Below are positions 34,400-45,664 of a DNA stretch of 64,000 nucleotides, in pieces (position 1 is the first letter of the stretch; every line of letters starts with the position of its first letter). The DNA lies in assembly GCA_922989275.2 (NCBI GenBank), contig OV277858.1, forward strand, positions 14,148,227 through 14,212,226, written 5' to 3'. This stretch comes from Gari tellinella. Its lineage: Eukaryota; Mollusca; Bivalvia; Cardiida; Psammobiidae. The notes beneath the pieces were generated by a model that made no database searches, had not been told where the DNA came from, and saw only the letters and a list, made by a program, of their open reading frames with translations. Both the position numbers and the translations under genes were made by a program.

Positions 34400-35095
34400 A
34401 TTAATTTATGTATTGCCTAAGTTCTGTTCCGAATTTTTTTGAGGTTTTGGCTTGTCAAATTTGAGTTCTTACCTGAATATTGAGTAAGCATTTATGTGAT
34501 TGTTTAGTTTTAGCAGCTTTTGCAGTAGGGTTTCATTTTGTTGTATTGCATCATTCATATGTTTTAATTTATTTCTACATTGTTTTGGTATACAGGACTA
34601 TAGTTGATTATAAAAGAAAATCTTATTTTCAGTTTGATTGTATAATTCTTTTAGGGTTTCATACTTATAAAATTATTTTTTGTTTTATAGACATATATGT
34701 CACTAATATGTTTAATTCCTGTTTTGAACCACTGCTTTCTAAATATAGTTTTGTTTGTTGTTCTTTAAATGTTTTTTGCTAATTTTTGTAATATTTATGT
34801 CATCCTTTATTTTTATCCATGAAATCGTAATTTCTTTTAGAAAAGTACTTTATTCGAACGTTCTGTTCTGTTTCATTTTGTTTCATTTTCGAAAATAAGT
34901 TTTCCGCCATATTTGTTTAAAAAATTAGCATATTGCTGTTCCCAGCGACCGTTATTTTGTTCCTCTATAATTCTTTCTACCGAATTACATTTTAATGCGT
35001 TGATAAAAAGGTTAAGATCTATCATTTTCAATCCTCCATTCATATTATCTAGTTTTATTGTGTGCCTGCTTATTTTGTCGGGTTCACTTTTCTAA
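34400..35095 (-). pseudogene. Tx1/L1-like LINE, C-terminal part of ORF2
   Basis: Reading the minus strand from 35095 down gives DPDKISRHTIKLDNMNGGLK, then MIDLNLFINALK and, after stops and shifts, FRKQWFKTGINHISDI. The sequence RxTIxxDxxxGGLKMxD and the KxWFxxGIxxxxDI block are typical of the C-terminal part of Tx1/L1-type ORF2. Many stops. It continues the fragment at 35508-36725, with an insertion and loss of the catalytic RT centre between them. Confidence 0.7.
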
Positions 35096-35097
35096 TA

Positions 35098-35260
35098 TTT
35101 GTCTTACGTGTTGTTTTCTATTTAGTGTGTAGATGAAGGAACGGGATTCTGCGTGTGTGTGTGTGTGTGTTTGTTATGGTACGACTGTGTGTGTGTTCTG
35201 CTTGAGAGATGGATGTATTGTTTGTGTAGTGTTTCCTGCTTTGTTTGTATTTATTATTGT
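35098..35260 (+). mobile_element. 3'-terminal fragment of the Penelope-like element
   Basis: TTTGTCTTACGTGTTGTTTTC, AGTGTGTAGATGAAG, the GT run and CTGCTTGAGAGATGGATG match 23225-23370 in order. Only the last ~165 bp are present. It lies between the two parts of the minus-strand LINE. Confidence 0.7.
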
Positions 35261-35513
35261 TCATTATTGCGACGTCATATACGTCTTTCGGTATTCTTTG
35301 TCTATATGCCGTAGGTTTCGAATCGTGTTAGAATTAAGAAATAACAAATTTTAATTCTAACGCGATTTTTATTATAAAAATACTATTTATGTATCACGCG
35401 TATGGGGCAAATGGAACAAGGGATGGAAACGCCGCGCAGTTCATTATTGCGACGTTATATACGTTTCTCGGTATTCTTTCTCTATATGTCGTTGGTTTCG
35501 AGTCGTGTTAGAA
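35258..35513. repeat. Pair of ~75-bp direct repeats around a 105-bp spacer
   Basis: TTCATTATTGCGACGT, TATACGT, TCGGTATTCTTT and GTGTTAGAAT occur at 35258-35333 and again at 35441-35513, about 182 bp apart. A hairpin AGAATTAAGAAAT / TTTTAATTCTAA starts the spacer. The second copy directly abuts the LINE. Confidence 0.65.
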
Positions 35514-36725
35514 TATATCACTAATTATTCTTATAATTTCGCCTATATTTATTCCTCTTATGAAAACCTGTTTGTCAATTATGTTTTTCGAAAATTTCTT
35601 CATTCTGTTAGCTATGGATTTTGTTACTATTTTATAGTCTATGTTTAATAGACAGATAGGTCGCCAGTTTGTTAACAGGGACACATCTTTATCGGGTTTG
35701 GTGAGCGTTATAAGTACTTGTTTTTGGAGTTCCGTTAGATTTTTATCTTTAAAGGAGTAATTAATTAACATGACGTAATATTTTTTGATGACTCTCCACA
35801 ATATTTCATACAATTCTACAAATATACCGTCTGATACTAGACGGTTTTTTTTAGTTTTTTTCATTTTTGTAAGAGCTTGTGCGCACTCGTATTCGGTTAA
35901 AAATCCTTCGCATATTTTCTTGTCCTGGTCGCTCAATGTTTTTATGGTTTTTTTGTAACGTCTACCGATGATGTGTCAGGTTTTTTTTGTAAAGAGTAGA
36001 GTAAAAATGTGTTTGGGTCGCTCTTTATTTCTCGTTGGCTTTTTAACGGAGAAATAACTTAAAATTCAGGTTTTTGCTCTAAAGTAGCAAAGTATTTTTT
36101 TAGTTTTTTTCATTCAATTCTATCTCGATGGCTTTTGCTCTAATTATAATTCCTTTTAGTTTGTTTTCTATTACCTTATCTAATTCTAATTTTAATTGTT
36201 TTAATTTAAGTTTTTGGACTTCTAGTTCTATGGTGTTTCTTGTATTCGCAATTGCATTTTCCGCATTTAATATTTCATTTTGTAGTTTGTTTTCATATTC
36301 GTTTCTGATCGTCCCTTTGATAAGCTTCCATAGAGTGTTCCGACTCGCTTTTTTATTTATGTCTGCTATATCATCTATGCTTCTATTGATTTGGTTTTGG
36401 CATTCTGTTTCTAAATTAATGACATTGTTTAGTTTACAGGTTCAAGGTACTCTATCGACATTTTGACATATTTGCATATATATTTATTAGTGTATGGCCA
36501 GTGTTGTAGCCATGTTTTATATTTACCTTTTGAACGAGTGTTTCTGTTTCAATTATTTTGTCTACGCTTTCATTTATGACCATATTGAAGTCTCCTCCAT
36601 TGATGAAGGTTTTTTCATTGTTGTTGTTAAGGTAGTGTTCAAGGTTTTCAAATATTTAAGTTTCGTCTGAATTTGGGCCATAAATATTTATGAGTGTAAT
36701 TTTTTGGTCATTAAAGTCCCATTGT
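35508..36725 (-). pseudogene. Tx1/L1-like LINE, endonuclease to RT start
   Basis: From 36715 down: FNDQKITLINIYGPNSDET, then GGDFNMVINESVDKI near 36600-36545, both hallmarks of the APE-type endonuclease (NIYGPN and GGDFN). A charged linker follows (36466-36000, with KAIEIELNEKN). A 142-residue frame at 35508-35936 ends with LQKQVLITLTKPDKD, NWRPICLLNIDYKIVTK and SIANRMKK, the first RT blocks of this class, and stops at the insertion near 35510. The FADD/YADD catalytic part is missing. The plus-strand frame 36128-36466 is antisense to the linker. Confidence 0.8.
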
Positions 36726-36726
36726 G

Positions 36727-38390
36727 TTTTCAGACCTTTTTTTAATGTCCGAAATACAATAATGGTTAATAATAATGCATGGACACTCTTATGGGCCAAA
36801 CTGATCCATGAAATGTTGAAGACAGACCTAAATCACCAAAAAGGCAATTTAAAAACCATAACAAACCGAAAGTAGAACGTCTGACTTAAATATTACCACA
36901 CGGATTAGTGTCACGTGGAACAGCTCGGATCAATATCACAGGGGTGCAACGAACTACGATATTGCTATAAAATGAGTCACATTTCGTCACAACGGTGTTT
37001 CAGGCCTTTTTACTCTCTAACACTAAGAGTTTTTATCGGATCTTCTCTAAACTTGCATTAAATGTTCTTTTATATAAAATCTAGGTACAGATTAATTTCT
37101 ACCTAAATCGAATAAGGCATGTTCGACTTTTTGCCCTTTATGTATTAAAAATTGACTGTTTCAGCACATTTTTTGCACTCTAACACAACCAGTTTTTATC
37201 GGATATTTATCAAACTTGCTCAAAATGTTTATTGACATCTAGGTCCGTATTGATTACTACTAAAATCGTATGTGGCATGTCTGAGTTTTTTGCCCCATAA
37301 GTATTAAAAATGACAGTTTCGCACTTTTTGCCCTCTAACATAATACTTTTTATTTGATATTCACAAAACTTGCTGATACGACGTATTGTTTATTAATATA
37401 AATTCAAGGTTTGGTTTGAATACCTCTAAAGTCGCATAAAGTATATCTGAGTTATTGCCTGTTTATGAATGAAAAATGACTGTTTCAGTCATTTTTGCAC
37501 TCTAACACACAAAGTTTTTATCGGATATTCATCAAAATAGCTGAAAATGTTTATTTATATAAAATGTAGGTCTAGTTTGATTATTACTAAAATCGCATGT
37601 GGCATATTTGAGTTTTTTTCCCTTTATGTATTAAAATGACTGTTTTTAGCCTTTTTAGAATACTGCTAAAATTGCATGTGATATGTCTGAGTTTTTGCCA
37701 TTTAAGTATTAAAAAATTACTGTTACAGCATTGTTGCTCTCTAACACAAATACATTTTTATTGATTTTCACCAAACTTGCTGAAAATAGTAATTTATATA
37801 AAATCAAGGTTTGGTTTGAATACTACTAAAATGGTATAAGGTATGTCTGAGTTTTTGCCCTTTAAGTATCAAAAATAAATGTTTTAGAATTTTTTGCTGT
37901 CTTACACATACAGTTTTTATGTGATATTCACCAAACTTGTTGAAAAATTTTATTAAAATAAAATCTAGGTCAATCATGTTAACTACTAAAATCTCACAAG
38001 ATATGTTGGAGTTATTGCCCTTGAATGATTATAAATTGCATACTTCAGGCTTGTCAGCTTTCTGACTCAAACAGTTTTAATTGGATCTTCACCAAATTTG
38101 CTGGAAAAATACTGCTTGACTTATATTTGATACAAATACACAATGCCAGCAAGTTTGGTGAAGATCCAATAAAAAGTGTTTGTGTAAGAGAGCAGAAAAG
38201 GCTGAAACAGTCATTTTTTAATTATTCAAGGCCAATAACTCAGACATGCCTCATGCGACTTTGCTATTTACCAAACTGGAGCTAGATTCTATACTAATAA
38301 ACATTTATAGCAAGTTTGGTGAAGATAAAAATAAGTGGTTGAGTTAGAGAGCGGACAAGGCTGAAACAGTCATCCCCCGTATTGTATTGT
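36727..38390. repeat. Dispersed element with ~160-bp tandem units, long copy
   Basis: The head 36735-36990 matches 20895-21130. Units follow with CTAACAC-like boxes at 37021, 37192, 37337, 37504, 37743, 37903 and 38065, spacing 145-171 bp except for one truncated unit near 37640-37680. Each has GACTGTTTCAG, TTTTTATCGGAT, CAAACTTGCTGAAAATG, AAATCTAGGTC and GAGTTTTTGCCCTTTA. At 38145-38370 two units are inverted (CAGCAAGTTTGGTGAAGATC, GGCTGAAACAGTCAT). It abuts the truncated end of the LINE endonuclease. Confidence 0.8.
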
Positions 38391-38484
38391 AGACGGTCAC
38401 CCCCAGTGTATAAATATTTTACACGCTATGACTGTATCTCATGATTTAACCCTGTGCCTACTGGCCGCAACTTTACGGAGTTTA

Positions 38485-38549
38485 CAAACTGTTTGACTCT
38501 AGAACAGACACCGCGTAACGCGGCGTCTCATCTCGATCCGAACTGTTTG
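38485..38549. repeat. CAAACAGTTTG palindrome, well preserved
   Basis: CAAACTGTTTGACTCTAGAA, CAGACACCGCGT, AACGCGGCGTCT, then GATCCGAACTGTTTG. Outer and inner arms both pair; the loop is TA at the CGCG/CGCG centre. Confidence 0.75.
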
Positions 38550-38659
38550 ACACTCGTCTTAATGTTTGTTTAACCAAAACTATGCATAAATCTAAACTAA
38601 GCAAATATTGCAGACGACAATGTCAACGCAGACGTCTTAGCAGCAGACTAAGGGTTAAC

Positions 38660-38817
38660 TTCTTCATGTTTCTCACTCATTTCAGCACCGAATGCTATGG
38701 TGTTACTACTGATTAAACCGTCTCTTCGAGACAATTTTAATGAGTATGACACCATTGGGTTTAAAAGCAGAAATACAGATTTTTGTTTTCGAAATACTTT
38801 CGTTATCTGAAGCCCTG
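38660..38817. mobile_element. hAT-like MITE, diverged copy
   Basis: Shares TTTCAGCACCGAATGCTATG, GACAATTTTAATGAGTA, ACACCATTGGGTTTAA and TATCTGAAGCCCTG with the copies at 6597 and 7445. The left end is not clear. Confidence 0.5.
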
Positions 38818-39516
38818 TATTTACAGAGCTGTCCTTCTTTCCATTCACAAGGGAGGCTTTTTAATTGGTGCAGCACAAAAATATTATAAATAAAACTTAA
38901 AAAGCGAATTTCTTAGATAAAGCCGCTTTTTCTGAAAGAATCACGTCCTATGGAGTTCTAATGGGATTTCAAACAACAGTTTTATACAAAAAAGACCTTT
39001 GTCCCCACAGGCCTGCCAGCCCCATCCGTAAACATTTGGAACCTAGGCCTGTGTAAATTACACTTTTTGTAGTATTCAGTATTTGTTTTTTCGAAGTTTC
39101 GAGGGTGAAAAATGACATGCCGATGGCGACAAGGATTCTAACTTTATACAGCTATAATACCTGAATATGTACACTAATGAATGTCGGTACACTATGGGTG
39201 CACTACAAGCACACACACTTTGTAAACATTATAGACTCCTGTAGGAGCCCCTCGCTCGGGGTCTGCACTGTACTCTTAATAAATATGTCTATAAATATTA
39301 TCTATAGGGAGAACGATCCAAATGGTGTTCCTCGGAACGCCAGAGTCACCTCCCGGTAAGAATCAGTCAAAACAAGATGTATGGGAAAAAAGTAAAAGCT
39401 TCAGTCAACCCTGAACAGAATATTAAGAGATATACATCTAGAGATCAAGCGTGACTACATTTATTCCTATGTGTGGTTTGTGCGATTAAATCACTTTTTA
39501 AAGTATTTAACACGTT
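38818..39516. other. No recognised gene
   Basis: A 60-codon frame at 39177-39359 has no recognisable domain. Nothing else supported. Confidence 0.4.
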
Positions 39517-39587
39517 TAATGTAACGCTAGTGGTAAGTATCACCGTCTGTCACGCGGGAGACCGGGGTTCAGTTCCCCTTCGGGGAG
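39517..39587 (+). tRNA. tRNA-Asp-like sequence (pseudogene or SINE head)
   Basis: The 3' two thirds match tRNA-Asp(GTC): D-arm remnant TAGTGGTAAGTATC, anticodon loop CTGTCAC with GTC, GCGGGAGACC, T-arm GGGGTTCAGTTCCCC and CGGGGAGC. The 5' acceptor strand (AATGTAA) cannot pair with the 3' side and the anticodon stem has a mismatch, so it is unlikely to be functional. A- and B-box promoter elements remain recognisable. Confidence 0.7.
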
Positions 39588-39704
39588 CAAGACGTCACGG
39601 TATCGGAGAAAAGGTTATATCTGCAGGCGCTGTTTAGCGAACCATACACTAACCGTCACGACCCCACGTTGTTGGCCAAATGTAACAAGGGGGCGATAAT
39701 ATGC

Positions 39705-39776
39705 AGCCTGACCGGGGCTCTAACCCGGGTCCTTCGGACTACCATTCCGACGCTCTACCGACTGAACCAGCCGGCT
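39705..39776 (-). tRNA. tRNA-like sequence, anticodon GGT (Thr-like), likely SINE-derived
   Basis: A 72-nt cloverleaf can be drawn on the minus strand: acceptor AGCCGGC against TCAGGCT (five of seven pairs), D-arm GTTCAGTCGGTAGAGC, anticodon arm TCGGA-ATGGTAG-TCCGA with GGT, and T-arm CCGGG-TTAGAGC-CCCGG. GTTAGAGCC replaces the usual GTTCGAnCC. A GGT anticodon is unusual for animal tRNA-Thr, so a tRNA-derived repeat is more likely than a gene. It converges with the tRNA-Asp-like sequence 118 bp away. Confidence 0.6.
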
Positions 39777-39837
39777 GAGTACAACTTAATCTCCTCTACT
39801 GTGTTAGGTTCGGTACAGGGACATAAATGTTAATTGA

Positions 39838-41010
39838 AAAATGAAGACGAATAGTGTTCGGCATGATGATGGTCAATGACATGGGCAAATTGTATACAAC
39901 GTTGTAGATTTAAATACTGGTTAAAGGTTGATTGTGTCTGTTTTTGATACCCTGAAAGAACTTGTGTATGCTTACAACCACTTTCAAAGTTATTCGATTG
40001 GCTTTGCAAATCCGTGAGATTAAATCAATGTTTAGTTTAGGCTTTATTGAAAACGCAATATTCTAGATAGGTATTTGACACGTTAATGCAACTCTTTTAT
40101 TACTTTATATATGCCATATTTTGGGCCAAAACTGTCGCAAAAAGGATGATTTCCAACGACAGTAATACGATATTTTTAGCAGATGATATATTTCAGCATT
40201 AAAACTGTGACTTTGTTAACAAAGCGTACATGCTATGTTATTGTTGCCTTACTATTGAGTCCTTCTACACCGGATAGTGTCTGCAGATTAGCCGTTTTTA
40301 CATAAAAGCGACGCTATCAATACACTTCAATCTAGTAGGCTATACCACTCGTAAGTTGTAGTGATTGTATTTCATTATGTTAAGCTGTGATATTCAATGT
40401 GTTAGTTGTAAGATATAGCCAACATCAAACTCAAAAGTGTTTAACTGTATAGTCGTCACAGTGAAATGATTATGTGTCCCTCGGGGCAAGGTTTGAAGTG
40501 ACAAATTTAACACTGCCGTACGTTTAGATGGTCATTAAATACCGTCGCCCTACATAATATACCAAACTTAATTGCAATATTGAAAATCCATCGGCTTGTC
40601 ATTTTATGTTATGGGGGGGGGATTAAACGGTTTGGATGCCGACCATGTTCCTTGTTAGCGTTGCGTTTCTTTAACACATATATCAATTAAGAACCGACAT
40701 TATCAACAAATTATACTTCAAAAAACTTTACCAAGTGCTGTCTAATGCTATAAAGCTTGTTATATATAGGGTGTGCTAATGCTGTTTAAAGCCAACCTGT
40801 ATTTTAGTAGTATCTTAATGCAGAAGACTTAAAATGATTATTAATGTTGATAATTTTCGATTGGCATTACTAAACTATAATTTTTTCGAGTAAAAAAGAG
40901 CTTTAACTTGTTCAATATGTAATTATTTTCTGATAACATGTCGTCTGCTAACATTCTGACATTTTTTAAATTATTTTCATAGTTTGTTATGAGCAAGACG
41001 TAACATAAAG
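39838..41010 (+). repeat. Diverged direct duplicate of 15000-15135 and 16900-18600
   Basis: Blocks in the same order as the other copy, without the piggyBac-like element and without about 730 bp present at 17450-18180. A run of nine G lies at about 40613. Frames do not match between the copies. Confidence 0.5.
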
Positions 41011-41273
41011 ACAAAAAACAGAATAAAACTTTACATACTCCTATCGGAATAAAATGACAAGATGTCCTCAAATAATACAGTTTCTGTCCTTTAAGAATTA
41101 CAACACCATACAACTGTTAATTTAATTCCCAATTCTTTAATAATACAGTGATATCAGTATCAAAACTATTCACGAGTAAACGTCTAGTTCACTAATGACT
41201 GTCTAAAGATCCAAGATGAAAGCATTGAATGTTTAATTTATACATATTTGTGGGTTACAGTCAATCTTTGTAA

Positions 41274-41377
41274 TCAGTCATTACATGAAATGACTAAAAT
41301 TTTCAGTCATTACGTGAATTGATTGTTTCACTTAGTCAGTTCACGTAATGACTAAAATATTTAGTCATTTTATGAAA
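41274..41377. repeat. Cluster of AGTCATTACGTGAA inverted repeats
   Basis: AGTCATTACATGAAATGACT, CAGTCATTACGTGAA, TTCACGTAATGACTAAAAT and TTTAGTCATTTTATGAAAT alternate in both directions, so several hairpins can form. No known site is recognised. Confidence 0.65.
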
Positions 41378-42836
41378 TTACTTAAATTGAGCGGCCATAA
41401 TTACACAAATATACTAAAGGTCAATTGTGAGTTTCAGGCAATGTGTGTAATGACTTTTATTTAATAGAATTCATCAGCAATTGTTCATTCACAGTATTAA
41501 TTATGCATATTTTGTATTAATACTTATAATCAAACTATTGTTTAAGAAATTTTGCAACAAAAGTTAAAATAATTATATGATACACAATACATGCATTTTT
41601 TTCAATATTTCAGTTTGTATCATTAGATACTGTTGTCAACATAAATAGCTTAATTGGTTTGTTATATTCCATCGAACTATTTCACATACATTTATTAAGT
41701 GATAAAAACAGACAGTTGTTACTGATTGGATAAAAAAAACTTAATTGATTGTTTGTTTTATCTGACCGTTACATGCACATTAATTTTAGTAAGGATTGCA
41801 TTATCATTTTTTCACACACTCAGATAATGATAAAAACAAATGACATAAAGCCTGAAATGATTACCTTAATGAAACATCAAGGGGTCAATTATTGAATTCT
41901 GCAAACACCTTTAATATAAAGATATATTGTCTAAATTGGAAAAAATGCATTATTGTATGCGATTTGAAACCAACAACCTGACACATATAAACGTTGAAAT
42001 GGAATTCTGAGATGCTCTGTTGAAGAGGAATCCAAATTTTATGGTATTTTATATTTATATTGAGTAGATATCTGCCTGTTAGTTAGTAGCTTAAAGCAGC
42101 TTCACGGTAAAGCAGGCTGCTCATCCATTTAACGTTCAACCAACTGTAAGTGGTAACCCGTGTTCAGACATACAAACAGTTTTTGGAGACATGGGTTAAG
42201 CATAATTAAATATGGTTATATATCGAAAATTGATAAACAATGAATTATGTCCGATAGCATGGTAGTATGGTAGCTTAAAGCAGACTTAAGGTAAAGTATA
42301 AAAAATAGAAAAACTGTAATTTTTTTCAGTGGAATATCGAATTTAATCCATTTCATGAACATCAAACTACCGGTATTATGTTTAACTCATGGCGTCGCCA
42401 CTCGTGAAAATATAGTGTCTGGTGTTCACTCAATGGATTAACTTAGGATCTTACACTGAACAAAAACCAGTTATCCTGTATATTGTCATTTTGATTATAT
42501 ATGAACATGCATAATTTATATAGACATATGTTGATTGACAAAATGAATAAATTTAAATAATAGTCGGAATGTTCCTGCAAACTGTAAGGAAATTGTTTTA
42601 AGGTGGTTCGCGGGTCAGCTTATTCTGTGTCAGAAGTCTTTGAAACCTTGATTAAATTGAAATATACCATATGGAGAGTGAAAACTCGTTAAAATAAAAT
42701 AAAATTACAGTGCCGTTTTTTTCTGACAGGACCTTTTGTCGAGAAAAGCTCCTTTTTTGATAAACAGGAATATTTTCTTTATAAAATGATATAACTCAAT
42801 AATTTCTGTACATTCAAGTGAACAGTATATAGACTA
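41378..42836. other. No recognised gene
   Basis: AT-rich. Half-motifs GCTTAAAGCAG with GGTAAAG occur at about 42090 and 42270. TTTTAAGGTGGTTCG at 42595 matches, in reverse, the end of the tRNA-like repeat near 52975. Confidence 0.4.
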
Positions 42837-43170
42837 ATATGTATTTAGGCTTTGCCTATGGACGGAAAAAAAGCAAAATTGTACTAATAAGTAAAACTCA
42901 ATGCTTCCTGATTTTGACAATATAGTGGTACTTTTACCTAGAGTCTTTATAAGTATTATCTAAGATATGACATTGTGACCTGCTTTTTGACCCCATATGA
43001 CCCATATTCAAAGTGAAGCTACAACTCTTCAAGATGAAAATCCTGAGCAAATATGAACTTGATAGGGGTAGATCTATGGTCGCTAGCGTGTACCAAACCA
43101 AATGTTGACGGACAACAGACATCTACTGATCACTATAGATCTAGTTCACTTTAAAAGTCTCGGATGAACT
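42837..43170 (-). mobile_element. AGCTCACC-family relative, partial, right arm
   Basis: Partner of 9041-9352. Its 5' hairpin (AGTTCATCCGAGACTTT / AAAGTGAACT) is directly abutted at 43170/43171 by the element 43171-43895. Confidence 0.55.
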
Positions 43171-43895
43171 AACAAGAGCCCCATGGGGCATATTTCGCTC
43201 ACCTGAGAAAAGCTGACAAAACAGAGATAATGATTTATGTCCAGGACGGGGTCATATTTAACCAGGGCATAATTTGAACAATATTGATAGAGGACTTGAA
43301 GATGATGCTATGTGCCAAATATCTAAGATAAGAGTACTAGGCTTTTAGATAAGAAGATTTTTTTAAGTTTCCATTGAAAAATCTATGTATAGCTCATGTG
43401 ACCTAATTATGCAACAGACTGGAACAAATTGTACAAAATAGGTAAAGGACATCTAGAACTGTCACCATGCCGAATATCAAAGCTCTGGCCATATTAGTGT
43501 CAGAGAAGAAGACGTTTGAACTTTTCACTATATAACACTATGCAAAACTGTGACCCCCGGGGCGGGGCCAATTTTGACCCCAGGGGCATAATTTGAACAA
43601 ACTTGATAAAGGATCTGTAGATCATGCTATGTGCCAAATATCTAAGGTCTGGCCCTTGCAGATTTTGACAAGAAGATTTTTAAAGAGTTCCTTATTTTTT
43701 CACTTTGTTTGCCATCTGCATTGTTTTTAATTCTTTGAACAAATTTGAAAGAGCTTGACCCAAGGAACATTTCTGTAAAGTTTGGTTGAAAGCTGAGGAG
43801 GAGATGTCATTTGAAGCAATTGTTAACGACGACGGACGACGACGGACACAGGGCCATCCCAATAGCTCACCTTGAGCCTTTGGCTCAGGTGAGCT
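43171..43895 (-). mobile_element. AGCTCACC-family element, short complete form
   Basis: On the minus strand it starts AGCTCACCTGAGCC-AAA-GGCTCAAGGTGAGCT (a hairpin with 5-bp inner stem) and ends TCAGGTGAGCGA, then GCCCCATGGGGC and CTCTTGTT. The left arm has the uninterrupted site (GAACTAATAAAAA near 9032-9046), so this is a clean insertion in the right arm. The 130-codon frame at 43692-44084 crosses the element border and is not a gene. Confidence 0.75.
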
Positions 43896-44224
43896 AATAA
43901 AACAATTGATGACAACAAGAATGGTGTCACAGAAAGTGAGAAATGCCCCTGAGGTTTTCTGCAATGTATTCATTTGGTTTCCAAGTAAAATCATACAGCA
44001 GGTTATAATTGTACTCCTTGTTGTTGTTGTGTTAAAATGAACAAAGAAACAAGCTTTTTCTAGCTTATTCAAATGCATCATCACCGTAAGATCATTACAT
44101 TATATTGATGTCATGACGTCATCGTCATAACAAGGTTTGTCAAATGTCCTATTGAGGACTTATTTCTAAATTAAGAAATGATCACATGATCAAAGAGTTA
44201 TGGCCAGCTAGGATGAGTTATCTC

Positions 44225-44482
44225 CCTTCCTATTCACATGAAGTAATACAGGATGAATTATCTCCCTTTTCACCCGATTTTACCTCTAAATGACGTTGAC
44301 CTTTGCCAGACATGACCCGAGTTGTACTGACCTAAAAAGCTTCTTGAGGTGAGTACACACAACAGATATAAAGTCTCTATTCCATGTTGTTCAAAAGTTA
44401 CGGCCAAGGTTAAAGTTGTGCACAGACAAACAGACAGACAGACCAAAAACGATATGCCCCCGACTAAGTTGTGCGGGGGCAT
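44225..44482 (-). repeat. Dispersed repeat, partner of 8455-8700
   Basis: Ends CCCCCGACTAAGTTGTGCGGGG, with CAGACAGACAGACC next to it. Same structure as the left-arm copy. Confidence 0.5.
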
Positions 44483-44821
44483 AAAAATGAAACCGAAATA
44501 CAGTAACACTGTGTGGGCAAAACTTGCATTCTGTTGCAGTACAATTAATTTAATTAATTGTAATGAGATGTCAGTGATGCAAATATAGCCTATCATAGTC
44601 TATCAAATTGTCAGATTATCAGAGACTAGAACACTAGTCCAATCCGGTGACATAAATCGGCCTCGTTATTTAATTACTACGCATCTCAAATCCTGCACGT
44701 GTTTTAATGCCAAGATAAAACACAGGTATAAATTCATCATTTCTCAGTTTTGATGCAAATATCACCTGCCCAAATCAAAAACCACTTGTCCCTGTATTAA
44801 ACTGTGTAATGCAGTGTATTG

Positions 44822-44893
44822 CTAAAGGCAAAATCAAAAGTAAATCAGAATGCTCAGGTAAGACATTTCTGTTTTACTTTCATTTTGCTTTAA
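44822..44893. repeat. AAAGC-type hairpin element (right arm only)
   Basis: CTAAAGGCAAAATCAAAAGT with AAATCAGAATG pairs with CATTTCTGTTTTACTTT and CATTTTGCTTTAACG. It lies in about 480 bp (44540-45020) absent from the left arm. Confidence 0.65.
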
Positions 44894-45123
44894 CGATGCA
44901 ACTTGTATTGAATACCATAAAAGACTGTTCATTTGGATAAATCAATAACACCAAAACAGCTCTTATTTCAATCACTTATGATCTAACTATTTGCTGTGTT
45001 TTAAAGACAGGCAAATGTTTTACCCTTTCCTCCACAGAAGTGCCTCCAGCACCTCTACCTACACCTCAGTATAAGGATTTCAAATGAGTACCTGCTACCC
45101 AGTGACTATTTTAAACACATTTT

Positions 45124-45352
45124 CAAAGCAAGATAAAAGTAAAGCAAAAAGCTCTGGCAGGAGCTCCCTGCAAAAAGTTACTTTCATCTTACTTGAAGCA
45201 GTCAGTGTTTTTGACATAGTTGGATATAGGAGATTTGCACTTTTTGCTATAGAGGAAAGGAGTAAAGCAAGGTGAAAGTATTCAGAAAGCACCTAAGGGG
45301 CTTTCTGCTTTACTTTTATCTAAATAATCTTGCATAATGCAGCCACTTGACA
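45124..45352. repeat. Two AAAGC-type hairpins (45124-45206 and 45261-45352)
   Basis: The first: AAAGCAAGATAAAAGTAAAG, CAAAAAGCTCTGG opposite GGAGCTCCCTGCAAAAAG and TTACTTTCATCTTACTT. The second: AGTAAAGCAAGGTGAAAGTA, CAGAAAGCACC opposite GGGGCTTTCTGCTTTACTTT. Both have left-arm partners, so they predate the duplication. Confidence 0.65.
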
Positions 45353-45664
45353 AGTTGTCTTGCAAACCAACAATTGGACCTCATGTAGTGGTTTTAATAG
45401 ATATGCTTTACTGTAACTGAAACAATTGTTGGCATCAATATTCAAAATAAGTGTCAGAGAGTGAAATATCACATACAAAAAGAAAAACATGATCTTTTTA
45501 AAATTAAGGTTCTCTTGGGCTTTCAATTCTGTTTTTTTTTACTGGCACTTATACTGCACCAAGATTTTAGGAATTATTTAAAAACACAACAGGAAAAATA
45601 TTTAATTTATATTTAATTTGCTTTTTTTCTATTTCATCAGTTCTGATAATACACAGCAGTAAAA

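Noticed and set aside
34480..34782. 100-codon plus-strand frame
   Set aside because: Antisense to the decayed C-terminal part of the LINE; hydrophobic composition reflects T-rich sequence.
36128..36466. 112-codon plus-strand frame
   Set aside because: It is antisense to the linker between endonuclease and RT of the LINE.
39517..39776. Functional tRNA genes
   Set aside because: The Asp-like copy has no pairing acceptor stem; the Thr-like one has two acceptor mismatches, a rare anticodon and a changed B box.
43692..44084. 130-codon minus-strand frame
   Set aside because: It runs across the border of a dispersed element into arm sequence, and the left arm does not keep it.
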